A stretch of DNA of 33,086 nt from Ignavibacteria bacterium CG1_02_37_35 (GTDB lineage: Bacteria; Bacteroidota; Ignavibacteria; Ignavibacteriales; Ignavibacteriaceae): the NCBI GenBank assembly GCA_001871325.1, contig MNVA01000117.1, positions 1 through 33,086 of the forward strand. Reading direction: 5' to 3'. This document shows positions 23,822 through 32,336 of this stretch, one piece after another (position 1 is the stretch's first letter; each line of letters begins with the position of its first letter). The translations under genes and the position numbers were made by a program. The notes under the pieces were generated by a model that saw only the letters and a program-made list of their open reading frames with translations, was not told the DNA's origin and ran no database searches.

Positions 23822-25711
23822 CTACTTCACTTCCTTTAAATACTTCAGAAATTCTTCCGCCGTAATAAATCCCGTGAACCGTTCTACTTCATTTCCCTTT
23901 GAATCAATAAATATTGTTGTAGGAACACCGACAATGTTAAACTTGTTTCGCAAAGCGTCAACTTCGGGAGAAACGGATTTTGTCATATCGGCTTTTAATC
24001 CACTAAATCTTTTCGACTCTTCAATCACTTTTGGATTAGAGAAAGTAACTGCATCAAGTTCTTTACAAGGGATACACCAATCGGCATAAAAATCTATAAT
24101 CACCGGTTTGCCATCCGCTTTCGCCTGTGCAACTTGTTGCTCGGAAAACTTCTGCCAATCAATTGATTTATTTTCGGAAGGAAGCAGGGCGAAAACTGAG
24201 AGAGTAAAAATTATCAGCGCAAAAAGTGTTTTGAAGATTCTGAATCCTAATAAGTTATTCGCCAGTTTATCAACAAATAAAAGATAGAGCGCGGCAATTA
24301 TACCAAATACCGGAAGTAGATAATGCGCAATTTCCTTTGGAAGAATCGGCGAAACAAAATAAGCAGCCATCCCGAGCAATAATAATCCAAAGATATGCTT
24401 TACTGCTTCCATCCATTCGCCTGCTTTAGGCAATTGTTTTATCTTTCCGGAAAAAATTGCAAGAAGGAAATATGGAAGTCCGAGTCCAAGTGCAAGTACA
24501 AAGAAAAGAAGAAATCCGGTAAAGACATCAGCCTTAGCGGCAACGTAGGTAACTAACCCAAGCACAAAAGGTCCGATGCAAGGCGCTGCAACAATTCCCA
24601 TCGTTAAGCCCATAAAGAAAGCGCCAAATAATCCTCCCTTAGCTCCCCCGGCTTTCATTACCAACCAATTGGGGAGTTGAAATTCATACACACCGAACAT
24701 ACTTAACGAGAGCAGAACAAAAATGAGCGCAATAAAAATAATGACAAAAGTGTTTTGCAGCAGCGCGCCAAAAATAGCGCCGCTTAATGCTGTTACAACC
24801 CCGATCACGGAATATGTTAATGCCATACCGAGGACGTAAAGAAGTCCCATTGCGACAAGTTTACTCGTCTTCCCTTCCGCCTGTCCGCCAAAATATCCCA
24901 CGGTAATTGGAATAAGAGGATAAACGCAAGGAGTAAGATTAAGCGCAAGCCCTCCAAGGAAAACAAAAATCAAACTGAGAAGTAAACTACTCTTTTCAAG
25001 TGTTGAAAAAATCGAATCTTCATTCTGAACGGGAGTCCCTTTGGGATTTTCGAACGAAGTAAGTTCATTCTTAACTGATGTTTCAGCAGTATCTGCAATT
25101 AAAGCGACAGCTTCTCCGTTCACCGAAACGATTAGTGTATCTGCAACATTATTAGGCGGCATACAAGTCTTGTTATTGCATGCTTGATATTCCAAGCTAA
25201 CAATTACTTTGTATTTTCCTTCTCTAATTTCAGCCGGAATTTTTAACAACGCGGCGAATGTAACTTCATTCTCATAAACAGAAAGAGGTTTCTCGCTAAA
25301 ATCGAATTTAATTTCTTTTCCAGTTGGATAATTTACTTTCACCAATCTAATTTTTTCTGGTGAAGAAACTTCCAGCTTTGAGGGAATAAGAAAATCATCA
25401 TGCGGTTTGTTCGAGTTGATATGCCAGGTAGGACTGACAGAAACTTTCACATCTACTTTTACATCGCTCCCGGGATGAATGCTGTCCGTTGCAATATAAC
25501 TTTTAATGTGCGCTTGCTGCCCGCTGAACTGCGCGAAGGAGTAGGCAGTAGGAAGTAGGCAGTAGGCAAATACAAGTATCAATAATTTCAACTTTATATT
25601 TTCTACTTTCAACTTTATACTCTCTACGTTCAACTTTATACTCTCTACGTTCAACTTTATACTTTCTACTTTCAACATGTTACTTTCTACTTTCAACTTG
25701 TTACTTTCCAC
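23822..25711 (-). CDS. dsbD: Thiol:disulfide interchange protein DsbD
   Basis: 629 aa as the longest reading. It passes electrons from cytoplasmic thioredoxin across the inner membrane to periplasmic thiol proteins. Order: odd repeat-derived N-terminus (1-42), hydrophobic signal ([19 protein letters not shown]), periplasmic alpha domain with [12 protein letters not shown], eight-helix beta domain with cysteines in [12 protein letters not shown] and [10 protein letters not shown], and a C-terminal thioredoxin domain with [12 protein letters not shown]. All three cysteine pairs are present. The longest start is a GTG at 25711 with GGAGA 10 nt upstream; an ATG at 25678 is an alternative, and both lie within the heptamer array. 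Follows nadE by 3 nt, so co-transcribed. Confidence 0.93.
   Translation of the reverse strand: MESNKLKVESNMLKVESIKLNVESIKLNVESIKLKVENIKLKLLILVFAYCLLPTAYSFAQFSGQQAHIKSYIATDSIHPGSDVKVDVKVSVSPTWHINSNKPHDDFLIPSKLEVSSPEKIRLVKVNYPTGKEIKFDFSEKPLSVYENEVTFAALLKIPAEIREGKYKVIVSLEYQACNNKTCMPPNNVADTLIVSVNGEAVALIADTAETSVKNELTSFENPKGTPVQNEDSIFSTLEKSSLLLSLIFVFLGGLALNLTPCVYPLIPITVGYFGGQAEGKTSKLVAMGLLYVLGMALTYSVIGVVTALSGAIFGALLQNTFVIIFIALIFVLLSLSMFGVYEFQLPNWLVMKAGGAKGGLFGAFFMGLTMGIVAAPCIGPFVLGLVTYVAAKADVFTGFLLFFVLALGLGLPYFLLAIFSGKIKQLPKAGEWMEAVKHIFGLLLLGMAAYFVSPILPKEIAHYLLPVFGIIAALYLLFVDKLANNLLGFRIFKTLFALIIFTLSVFALLPSENKSIDWQKFSEQQVAQAKADGKPVIIDFYADWCIPCKELDAVTFSNPKVIEESKRFSGLKADMTKSVSPEVDALRNKFNIVGVPTTIFIDSKGNEVERFTGFITAEEFLKYLKEVK
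25541..25567. repeat. GTAGGCA heptamer repeat within the dsbD signal peptide
   Basis: GTAGGCA, GTAGGAA, GTAGGCA and GTAGGC in tandem. On the coding strand it gives AYCLLPTAY, the middle and end of the DsbD signal peptide, so simple-sequence DNA here serves as a functional export signal. Confidence 0.8.
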
Positions 25712-25721
25712 TATCTACTTT
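25589..25721. repeat. Array of 19 heptanucleotides across the nadE-dsbD junction
   Basis: Exactly 133 bp divides into 19 seven-base units of CAACTTT, CTACTTT, ATACTCT, CTACGTT, TTACTTT and close variants, with no slip in register. Because 7 is not a multiple of 3, the coding strand repeats every 21 bp and encodes a seven-residue period ([14 protein letters not shown]). The last full heptamer CTACTTT (25715-25721) contains the nadE stop codon TAG. The GTG and ATG candidate starts of dsbD are inside the array. Confidence 0.88.
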
Positions 25722-27352
25722 CTCCATCCTTGAACGATCGGGAAGCGTCTGCCATACCCGAAAGCTTTATTTGATACACGTAGAGCGGGAGCCGCTTGTC
25801 TGCGCTTAAATTCATTATGGTCAACTAAGCGAAGAATATTCTTCACAATTTCTTTATCGCCAATCATCTGACTAATTTCTTCCATCTCTTTATTTTCTTC
25901 TAAATACATTCGTAAAATTTTATCCAACAACTCATATGGCGGAAGTGAATCCTGATCTGTTTGATCCGGTCTTAATTCTGCCGAAGGAGCTTTAGTTACT
26001 ATTGCCTCCGGTATAATTTCTCCATTACGATTTATAAAATTTGCAATTCGGTAAAGATCAGATTTATAAACATCAGCGATAACCGCAAGACCGCCGCACA
26101 TATCGCCGTACAACGTAGCATAACCAACTGCCATCTCGGATTTGTTCCCTGTGGATAATAAAAGATATTTCAATTTATTTGAAAGCGCCATTAACAATAA
26201 TCCGCGTGTGCGGGACTGCAAATTTTCTTCAGTAATATCTTCCGGTTTTTCTCCGAACAATGGTTGCAGTGTTTCCAAAGCTTTATCAACCACCGGTTGA
26301 ATTGAAATTTTGTTTGATAAGATGCCAAGATTTGCAATAAGTTTCTCGGAATCTTTCACGCTCCCTTCAGAAGAATATTTTGAAGGAAGCATTACCACAT
26401 TCACATTTTCTTTCCCTATCGCTTGAACGGCAAGATAAGCTACGATCGCTGAATCAAGTCCGCCGCTTAATCCTACTAAAACTTTCTTGAAATTCAGTTT
26501 TGTACAATATTCTTTTAAACCGTAAACAAGTGCGTCATGAATTTCTTCTTCAAAAGTCCGTTCCACTTTGGTTATTTGTTCGTACTTTTTGTCAGTATCA
26601 TAAAGAATATAATCTTCATCAAAATTCTTCCCGAGCTGAATCAGATTCCCCGCAATATCAAAACACATTGAAGCGCCGTCGAAAATCAAATCCGTTTGAG
26701 CGCCGACGTTGCACACGTATGCTAAACCAATTTTATCTTTTTCAGTGAGCGCCGAGAGCATTTCCAAACGCGCCTTCCGTTTCCCGTAAGAATAGGGACT
26801 TGCGGAAATATTGATAAGAAAAGTTGCTTTCTTATCAAGTAAGCGTTCAACAGGATCGTTTGAGTAGAGACGCTTCTTCCAATAGTCTTTGTCGTTCCAA
26901 ATATCTTCACAAATAGAAATACCGAGCTTCTCTCCTTTGAATTCATGCACAAATACATCACGTGCCGATTCAAAGTAACGCATCTCGTCAAATACATCGT
27001 AATTGGGTATCAACGTTTTATGTTGAACAAATTGTATTTTCCCTTCGTAGCAAAGTAATGCAGAATTAAAAAGATTTGTTCCCACGACATCGTCTTCCTC
27101 TGTAAGAGAACCGAATAAAAGTCCAACGGCATTTGTTTGTGCGGCGATTTCGTGTGCCGCAATATTAACTGTGTCACGAAATTCTTTCTTTTCGACCAAG
27201 TCAAGAGAAGGATATCCGAGCAGCGCAAGTTCCGGAAATACTACCAGGTCAGCTTTATCTTTAACGGCTTTGCGGTATCCGGTAATTATTTTTTCTTTAT
27301 TTCCTTTAATATCCCCGATTACTGTATCTATTTGAAAGAGGGCAAGTTTCAT
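25715..27352 (-). CDS. nadE: Glutamine-dependent NAD+ synthetase
   Basis: 545 aa, the usual two-domain length. The N-terminal nitrilase-like glutaminase shows its Glu-Lys-Cys triad in [31 protein letters not shown] and [11 protein letters not shown]; it makes ammonia from glutamine. The C-terminal ATP-pyrophosphatase domain has the P-loop [16 protein letters not shown] and the [21 protein letters not shown] block; it turns deamido-NAD into NAD+. The ribosome site is weak. The last codons and stop fall in a heptamer array (see 25589-25721), so the native C-terminus could have been slightly altered. First gene of a two-gene unit with dsbD. Confidence 0.96.
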   Translation of the reverse strand: MKLALFQIDTVIGDIKGNKEKIITGYRKAVKDKADLVVFPELALLGYPSLDLVEKKEFRDTVNIAAHEIAAQTNAVGLLFGSLTEEDDVVGTNLFNSALLCYEGKIQFVQHKTLIPNYDVFDEMRYFESARDVFVHEFKGEKLGISICEDIWNDKDYWKKRLYSNDPVERLLDKKATFLINISASPYSYGKRKARLEMLSALTEKDKIGLAYVCNVGAQTDLIFDGASMCFDIAGNLIQLGKNFDEDYILYDTDKKYEQITKVERTFEEEIHDALVYGLKEYCTKLNFKKVLVGLSGGLDSAIVAYLAVQAIGKENVNVVMLPSKYSSEGSVKDSEKLIANLGILSNKISIQPVVDKALETLQPLFGEKPEDITEENLQSRTRGLLLMALSNKLKYLLLSTGNKSEMAVGYATLYGDMCGGLAVIADVYKSDLYRIANFINRNGEIIPEAIVTKAPSAELRPDQTDQDSLPPYELLDKILRMYLEENKEMEEISQMIGDKEIVKNILRLVDHNEFKRRQAAPALRVSNKAFGYGRRFPIVQGWRK

Positions 27353-27451
27353 AGAAAGATTCTTTTTTTTTATTCAAAGTTAAAAAGAATGGCGGAGAAT
27401 GGAAAACGCCCTGAGATTGATGCTGGCTTAGTTTTGATGGTTGATGGGAAA

Positions 27452-28363
27452 TCAATGAATGAGTTTCATCCCTTCAACTCTCATTTTAGTTTCATAGACT
27501 GCGTTGGTTTCGTCTTCGGTTAAAAACAAAGTTTTAAAATCGCTGCCGCCGAATTCTATGTTGCTTGGTTTTAATCCGGGTGTTTTAATTTTGTATAAAA
27601 TTTTTCCAGCCGGATCAATCACATATATAGCTCCACCGCCAAAATGGGCAGCATATAAATTTTCATTTTTATCGAAAGCAATTCCATCCGGATCACCGCC
27701 CGGCAACTCAACAAATGTAGTTTGTTTTTCGAGTAAACCATCTTTTGCAATGGTATATTTTAAAATTCTACTTTTAGCCGACTCGCAAATAAAAATTGTT
27801 TTATAATCTTTTGAGAAAACAATTCCATTCGGAAAAGCTAAGTCTTGCGCAACCAGGATAACTTCGTGTGTCTCATTTTTCACCATAAATACACTTCCGT
27901 CAAGCGTATCTTTGCTGTAACTTTTAGGATCGGTGAAGTAAAGATTTCCTTTATTATCAAAAGCTAAATCATTTGGACGGTTAAATTTCTTACGACCGAA
28001 TCCGGAAGCATATAGTTCACTTTTCCCTTGAGAAGATATTTTTAAAATAGCTCCGATTCCGTAATCACAAGCATAAATATTTCCATCACTGCCAACAGTT
28101 AAACCGTTTGTTTGATTTATAGTGAAAGGCTCTTCTGAATTATTTAGAAAGACTTCCACTTTCCCATTTGCAATTTTTGAAATCCATTTACCATAACAAC
28201 TTGACGAGTAAAGATGCCCTTCCCCGTCCCAAGCCGGACCTTCCGGAAATTTTTGATCTTCAGCAATTTTGGTCCATGCAGGTTCAAGAGTCATAACTTC
28301 AGAAAGATTTTGTGCAAATCCCATTGCAGTAAAACAAGTTAAAACAACCAATAAATTTTTCAT
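27452..28363 (-). CDS. SMP-30/gluconolactonase-like secreted protein
   Basis: 303 aa with signal peptide (MKNLLVVLTCFTAMGFAQ). A six-bladed beta-propeller of the SMP-30/gluconolactonase/LRE type: metal ligand Glu in DQKFPEGPAWDGEGHLY near residue 41, repeated blades GLTVGSDGNIYACDYG, LAFDNKGNLYFTDPKSYS, IVFSKDYKTIFICES and PDGIAFDKNENLYAAHFGGG. Family members hydrolyse lactones; the substrate here is unknown. Its start overlaps the stop of the LolA-like gene (28360-28363), so it is the last gene of a four-gene unit with the ABC transporter. Confidence 0.85.
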   Translation of the reverse strand: MKNLLVVLTCFTAMGFAQNLSEVMTLEPAWTKIAEDQKFPEGPAWDGEGHLYSSSCYGKWISKIANGKVEVFLNNSEEPFTINQTNGLTVGSDGNIYACDYGIGAILKISSQGKSELYASGFGRKKFNRPNDLAFDNKGNLYFTDPKSYSKDTLDGSVFMVKNETHEVILVAQDLAFPNGIVFSKDYKTIFICESAKSRILKYTIAKDGLLEKQTTFVELPGGDPDGIAFDKNENLYAAHFGGGAIYVIDPAGKILYKIKTPGLKPSNIEFGGSDFKTLFLTEDETNAVYETKMRVEGMKLIH

Positions 28364-29058
28364 TTTTTCTCCTTCTTTTCGTCAAAAATGGAATCGGCTA
28401 TCCGAAGATTGACTTTATAATTTGAGTAAATCACTTTTACCGTTCCTTTTGTTAATTTATTTTTTTTTCTCTTTGGCTGATCAGGATCATCATGACCATT
28501 GCCTCCGAAATTATTTGGAATATTCATCTTGCTGACATCAAAACTAAAGACCATTTGTGCTGGTAAAAGATCATATTCTCCTTTACCATAATCAAAATCA
28601 ATAGTGAATGTACCATTCATCTTTGTGGTTGATTCAACTTTTTTTATCACCGATTTCTGTTTGTCAATCCAAATTGTTGAAAGAATTACTTCATTCACTT
28701 CGCCTAACGGAATCACCTTAACTACTGCGCAGTTTATTCCTTCCACCATTTCATCTCTTTCATAAAAACTTGTATAAGCTTTTTGAAATAATGATTGCGG
28801 CGAAAAGTTCAATCCCTCTTTAGGAAGCAATGCAAATCCCTGAGACTTGATTTTCACTTTATCGGGCTGCTTAAAAAATATTGTCGCTTCCGTTTGCGGG
28901 ACTTTTAAAAAATTTACATCAACAATTATTTTCACATCAACTTGATAGTCTTTAACTTCGCTGAATTTCTTCTTCACCTTTTCAATTATTTCGTGCCCAT
29001 CCTTCGTTTGAGCAAAACCTAATTGGAAGAATAAAATCAACGCTAAAAATATTTTCAT
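28360..29058 (-). CDS. LolA-like outer-membrane lipoprotein-sorting protein
   Basis: 232 aa, signal peptide MKIFLALILFFQLGFAQ. The body resembles the LolA/LppX beta-sandwich fold: KVKKKFSEVKDYQVDVKIIVDVNF, IFFKQPDKVKIKSQGFALLPKEGLNFSP, STIWIDKQKSVIKKVESTTKMNGTFTIDFDYGK. A Gly/Asp/Lys-rich loop (GGNGHDDPDQPKRKKNKLTKG) is inserted near the end. The fold binds lipids or lipoproteins, but a chaperone role is inferred. It starts 27 bp after the ABC permease gene and overlaps the SMP-30-like gene by 4 nt. Confidence 0.72.
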   Translation of the reverse strand: MKIFLALILFFQLGFAQTKDGHEIIEKVKKKFSEVKDYQVDVKIIVDVNFLKVPQTEATIFFKQPDKVKIKSQGFALLPKEGLNFSPQSLFQKAYTSFYERDEMVEGINCAVVKVIPLGEVNEVILSTIWIDKQKSVIKKVESTTKMNGTFTIDFDYGKGEYDLLPAQMVFSFDVSKMNIPNNFGGNGHDDPDQPKRKKNKLTKGTVKVIYSNYKVNLRIADSIFDEKKEKK

Positions 29059-29085
29059 AACAACTCCAAAGTTTTTTGAATAACT

Positions 29086-29922
29086 TTATGTAAGAATGTC
29101 TTTCCTCTTGAAAAGGAAAAGAGTAATGCCGAAAAAGCCGAGGATGTGCCCGGTAAGTACCAAGCAATTTTTAATAATTTCATCGTAATTGACCGGGTCA
29201 TCAAAAACCAAATGCCAGGTTGACAGGTAATTTGTAAACAAGTAGGGTTTTATCGTTCTAAAAAAATCAATATTGATTGCAGAAAAAATTGTAAAGATAA
29301 TTATCACCGTCATTGTAGTTACGATAGGACCAATCGCATTTTCAACCAGCGACGAGAAGAGAAATCCGAGCGAGCAAACAACACTCATGCTTAAGGCGGC
29401 AAAAGCATAAGCAAAGGCAAAGCGCCAAAGAATATCGTTCTGTGCGAAAATTATTATTGCATCTTTGAAGACGATCAGTTCTCCGATTCCAAAAATCATA
29501 ATGCCAACTCCCAAACTAATTACTGCAAGCCAGAGAACAAGTAGATTTGTATAGATCAAACCGGCAATGAATTTTGCAGAGACCAATTTTATCCGTGAAA
29601 CAGGACGCGTGATCAACATTCGATATGTTCCGGCAGTTGCTTCGCCGGCTAGAAGGTCACCGGCAACTAATGCGATTAAGAATGGAATGTGTATTGTTAA
29701 ACTGCCGAGAATAAAATATGCAATTAAATAGCCGTTGAGAAGATTTCCGACAAAAACGAAATTATCACTAAAGTTACGAGTGATGAATTGAAGATAATGT
29801 TCTCCTTGAAAATACATTGCGATCTGAATAACCGGAACTAAAACGCCAATTGCCGCGAAACCGATAGACGTTCTCCATTTACGGAATATTTTATACAATT
29901 CAATTTTAACAAGCGTATACAT
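29086..29922 (-). CDS. ABC-2 type transporter permease
   Basis: 278 aa with about six membrane helices: TSIGFAAIGVLVPVIQIAMYF, LIAYFILGSLTIHIPFLIALVAGDLL, LVLWLAVISLGVGIMIFG, AFAYAFAALSMSVVCSLGFLFS, IGPIVTTMTVIIIFTIFS and LVLTGHILGFFGITLFLF. The cytoplasmic EATAGTYRMLITRPVSRIKLVSAKF segment is the usual ABC-2 coupling region. Start and the ATPase stop share TGATG, so translation is coupled. The substrate is unknown. Confidence 0.9.
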   Translation of the reverse strand: MYTLVKIELYKIFRKWRTSIGFAAIGVLVPVIQIAMYFQGEHYLQFITRNFSDNFVFVGNLLNGYLIAYFILGSLTIHIPFLIALVAGDLLAGEATAGTYRMLITRPVSRIKLVSAKFIAGLIYTNLLVLWLAVISLGVGIMIFGIGELIVFKDAIIIFAQNDILWRFAFAYAFAALSMSVVCSLGFLFSSLVENAIGPIVTTMTVIIIFTIFSAINIDFFRTIKPYLFTNYLSTWHLVFDDPVNYDEIIKNCLVLTGHILGFFGITLFLFKRKDILT

Positions 29923-30836
29923 CAGGCTCCCTTTTCAGTCAAATGTAAAAAATATTCTTCGAGCGAACGTTTCGGAACAATAGAATGGACTCCAATCCCC
30001 TGTTCGACAAGAAATTTATTCAGCGGAGAGATTTCTTCTTTTTCGAGAAGGAAAAGGATTTGGTAATCGCCGAACGATTCAATTTTCTTCTTCCATTGTG
30101 TCTCTGCCAATAAAATTTTTGCTTTTTCAATCTCATCAATTTCAAAAGAAACTTTAAGCTGGGAAGCATTGAGCAAATCTTGAACCATTCCTTCAACCAC
30201 CGTTGCACCTTTATTGATAATGATCATTCGGTTGGCGACAAGTTCAACTTCTGCAAGAATATGTGAGGAAAGGAAAATTGTTTTTTGTTTTTCTTTTGCA
30301 AGATAAATTATGAGCTCACGAATTTCTTTCATCCCTTGCGGATCAAGCCCGGTAGTCGGTTCATCAAGGATGATTAATTCGGGGTCGTGCAGCAATGCCT
30401 GCCCTAATCCTAACCGCTGTTTCATACCGTGCGAAAAAGTTTTGACTTTACTTTTAGCGCGCTTTTCAAGTCCAACCGTTTCAAGAATTTCCATAATTCT
30501 TTTATTGGAAGTATCGCATCCGGAGATTTGTCCAAGTATTTCCAAATTTTTATATGCTGATAAATAGCCATAGAAGTCAGGTTTTTCAACAATGGCGCCT
30601 ACTTTTCTCAAAATTTCATTTCTCTTTTGCTTCAGCGGTTTATCGAAAATTTTTATGGTACCGGAACTTGGATTGATGAGTGTTGTTAACATTCTGATGG
30701 TCGTGCTTTTCCCTGCACCATTCGGACCAAGGAATCCAAAAATATCACCGCTATAAACATTTAAATCTAAGTTGTTTACAGCAGTGAGTTCTTTAAATTT
30801 TTTTGTGAGATTTTTTACTTCGATTACTTTTTGCAT
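29922..30836 (-). CDS. ABC transporter ATP-binding protein
   Basis: 304 aa. Walker A GPNGAGKST, Q-loop region GAIVEKPDFYGY, signature SHGMKQRLGLG, Walker B LIILDEPTTGLDP and the H-loop SSHIL are intact. A ~90-residue C-terminal extension follows (EIDEIEKAKILLAETQWKK), as in drug- or antibiotic-export ATPases of the CcmA type. First gene of the unit with the permease, LolA-like and SMP-30-like genes. Confidence 0.95.
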   Translation of the reverse strand: MQKVIEVKNLTKKFKELTAVNNLDLNVYSGDIFGFLGPNGAGKSTTIRMLTTLINPSSGTIKIFDKPLKQKRNEILRKVGAIVEKPDFYGYLSAYKNLEILGQISGCDTSNKRIMEILETVGLEKRAKSKVKTFSHGMKQRLGLGQALLHDPELIILDEPTTGLDPQGMKEIRELIIYLAKEKQKTIFLSSHILAEVELVANRMIIINKGATVVEGMVQDLLNASQLKVSFEIDEIEKAKILLAETQWKKKIESFGDYQILFLLEKEEISPLNKFLVEQGIGVHSIVPKRSLEEYFLHLTEKGA

Positions 30837-30965
30837 TCCAGAATTCTTTCGCTTTCGGACTACTTATCAAAAATTCTTTAGTTAAAATAAGGCATTTATA
30901 GAAAACAAGTTTATTAAATTGATGAGCGGCAAAATATCGAGGTTTATGTGTAGAAAAAAAAAAAA

Positions 30966-31844
30966 TTATGGAAAATCAACTGCGAAACCGAACCCAACTT
31001 TATTTATTCTTTCATCAAAATATTCGCTGAACATATTGTTCCCTGAATAAAATGAAAAAAAGAAAAGAATTCCTTTGGATTCCCAACTGCCGAATTTAAC
31101 CCCAAGTTGAGATTGATTGGTGAAAGAATAATCAGGCAGCCCTGCATAAGTAATGTTATGGGCAAGAAAAATGTTTACCGGTTTGTCAAAAAGTTTTCCA
31201 ATAATTTTATCGCTGTTAATTTCAAAACCGGAAAGTGCGGAAACCCGTTTAAGATTATCGGGACGAATGCGAGCGGAAAAAGAAAAACCTCCGTAATATC
31301 TCAAATTATAATTTTCTACCGTGATAGTATTCGCGGCAACCAGTTCGGCAAAATCTCTAGTAAACGGAATTGGACCTCCCGGTTTTGCCCAATCTCTCGG
31401 ATACGGATGCACCCAATAATTACCGTCAACTAAATGAGCGCTGTTATGAATAAACCTGAGACGGAGGGAAAGGAGATTGTCATTTAGCGGCTTTGAAAAG
31501 GTTGCATTCCCACCGAAGAAACCATCTATAGCGTCAATTTGCAAGCGCAGCTGCCCATACCCGATGACGGAAGCATACGCCATAAACTCAATTCCTAAAT
31601 TCAACTTACTTTTGCTTTGGGGAAATTGAAATGAGAGTAAATCCATCGTATTTCCGATATCAACTTTTAAATTTGCGTTTTCCGGATAGTAAAGAACGCC
31701 AAGTTTTGCTTCCTGATTGTTAGCTCTAAGAGGAAGAAAATTTAATCCGTCGGGGAGAAATTCAAATTGTGTTTGAGAGTAAACTTGAGAAGGAAATCCT
31801 ATAAAATAAATTAACCCGAGAAAAATTAGATACCTTACCTTCAT
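30966..31844 (-). CDS. DUF1207-like outer-membrane protein
   Basis: 292 aa with signal peptide (MKVRYLIFLGLIYFIGFPSQVYSQ). The sequence FLPDGLNFLPLRANNQEAKLGVLYYPENANLKVDIGNTMDLLSF and the barrel-like RLRFIHNSAHLVDG, YNLRYYGGFSFSAR and NKVGFGFAVDF ending in an aromatic-type C-terminus resemble the DUF1207 family. Probably an outer-membrane beta-barrel; function unknown. It follows the 126-aa gene by 20 bp on the same strand. Confidence 0.65.
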   Translation of the reverse strand: MKVRYLIFLGLIYFIGFPSQVYSQTQFEFLPDGLNFLPLRANNQEAKLGVLYYPENANLKVDIGNTMDLLSFQFPQSKSKLNLGIEFMAYASVIGYGQLRLQIDAIDGFFGGNATFSKPLNDNLLSLRLRFIHNSAHLVDGNYWVHPYPRDWAKPGGPIPFTRDFAELVAANTITVENYNLRYYGGFSFSARIRPDNLKRVSALSGFEINSDKIIGKLFDKPVNIFLAHNITYAGLPDYSFTNQSQLGVKFGSWESKGILFFFSFYSGNNMFSEYFDERINKVGFGFAVDFP

Positions 31845-31864
31845 TCTTTTAGAAAATCCGTTCT

Positions 31865-32245
31865 TTATATTTTCGCAATTTGAGAGAGAATTAAAACTAC
31901 GGCAGTAATAGTAATAACAATAGTAAAGCTGAAATGAGTAAAAGCAATAATTTTTTTATACTCAGGGTTTCTACTCAGCGATTTTTTGTAAGTGTTTTTT
32001 ACCATATAATCACCTTTTCTAAGATCCCAATTATCAATTTTGGGAAATGAAGGCGCTGTTTTCCGATTTTTTATCGGAGGTGTGCATTTAAGAAGTGTTA
32101 GAGTTTTCTTAGATTTCTCCAAATCGTATGAAAGAGTAGTAAGCCACCACCCTACTGGTAACTTAATGGTTCTAAGTTCACTTATTTCATTGTTCTCAAT
32201 TAAAATTTCACGGGTCAAGTCTTCTCGTTTTACAACCGACAGCAT
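31865..32245 (-). CDS. Small protein with C-terminal membrane helix
   Basis: 126 aa, not recognised. A soluble basic N-terminal part (ISELRTIKLPVGWWLTTLSYDLEKSKKTLTLLKCTPP, then KKSLSRNPEYKK) precedes one helix at about 102-124 (FTHFSFTIVITITAVVLILSQIA), so it is probably tail-anchored. GAGGGA precedes the ATG. First gene of a pair with the DUF1207-like gene, divergent from the GH57 gene. Confidence 0.65.
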   Translation of the reverse strand: MLSVVKREDLTREILIENNEISELRTIKLPVGWWLTTLSYDLEKSKKTLTLLKCTPPIKNRKTAPSFPKIDNWDLRKGDYMVKNTYKKSLSRNPEYKKIIAFTHFSFTIVITITAVVLILSQIAKI

Positions 32246-32336
32246 TTATCCCTCGAACATTATTTTGATTATTGAATTTAGTAATTATATTTTGATGCAG
32301 TAAAAATAACAAAAAATAGAATCTCTCAATGCGATT
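32246..32336. promoter_or_regulatory. Divergent promoter region
   Basis: A 91-bp AT-rich spacer between the divergently read small membrane protein and the GH57 gene; promoters of both are expected here. No specific elements were resolved. Confidence 0.5.
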
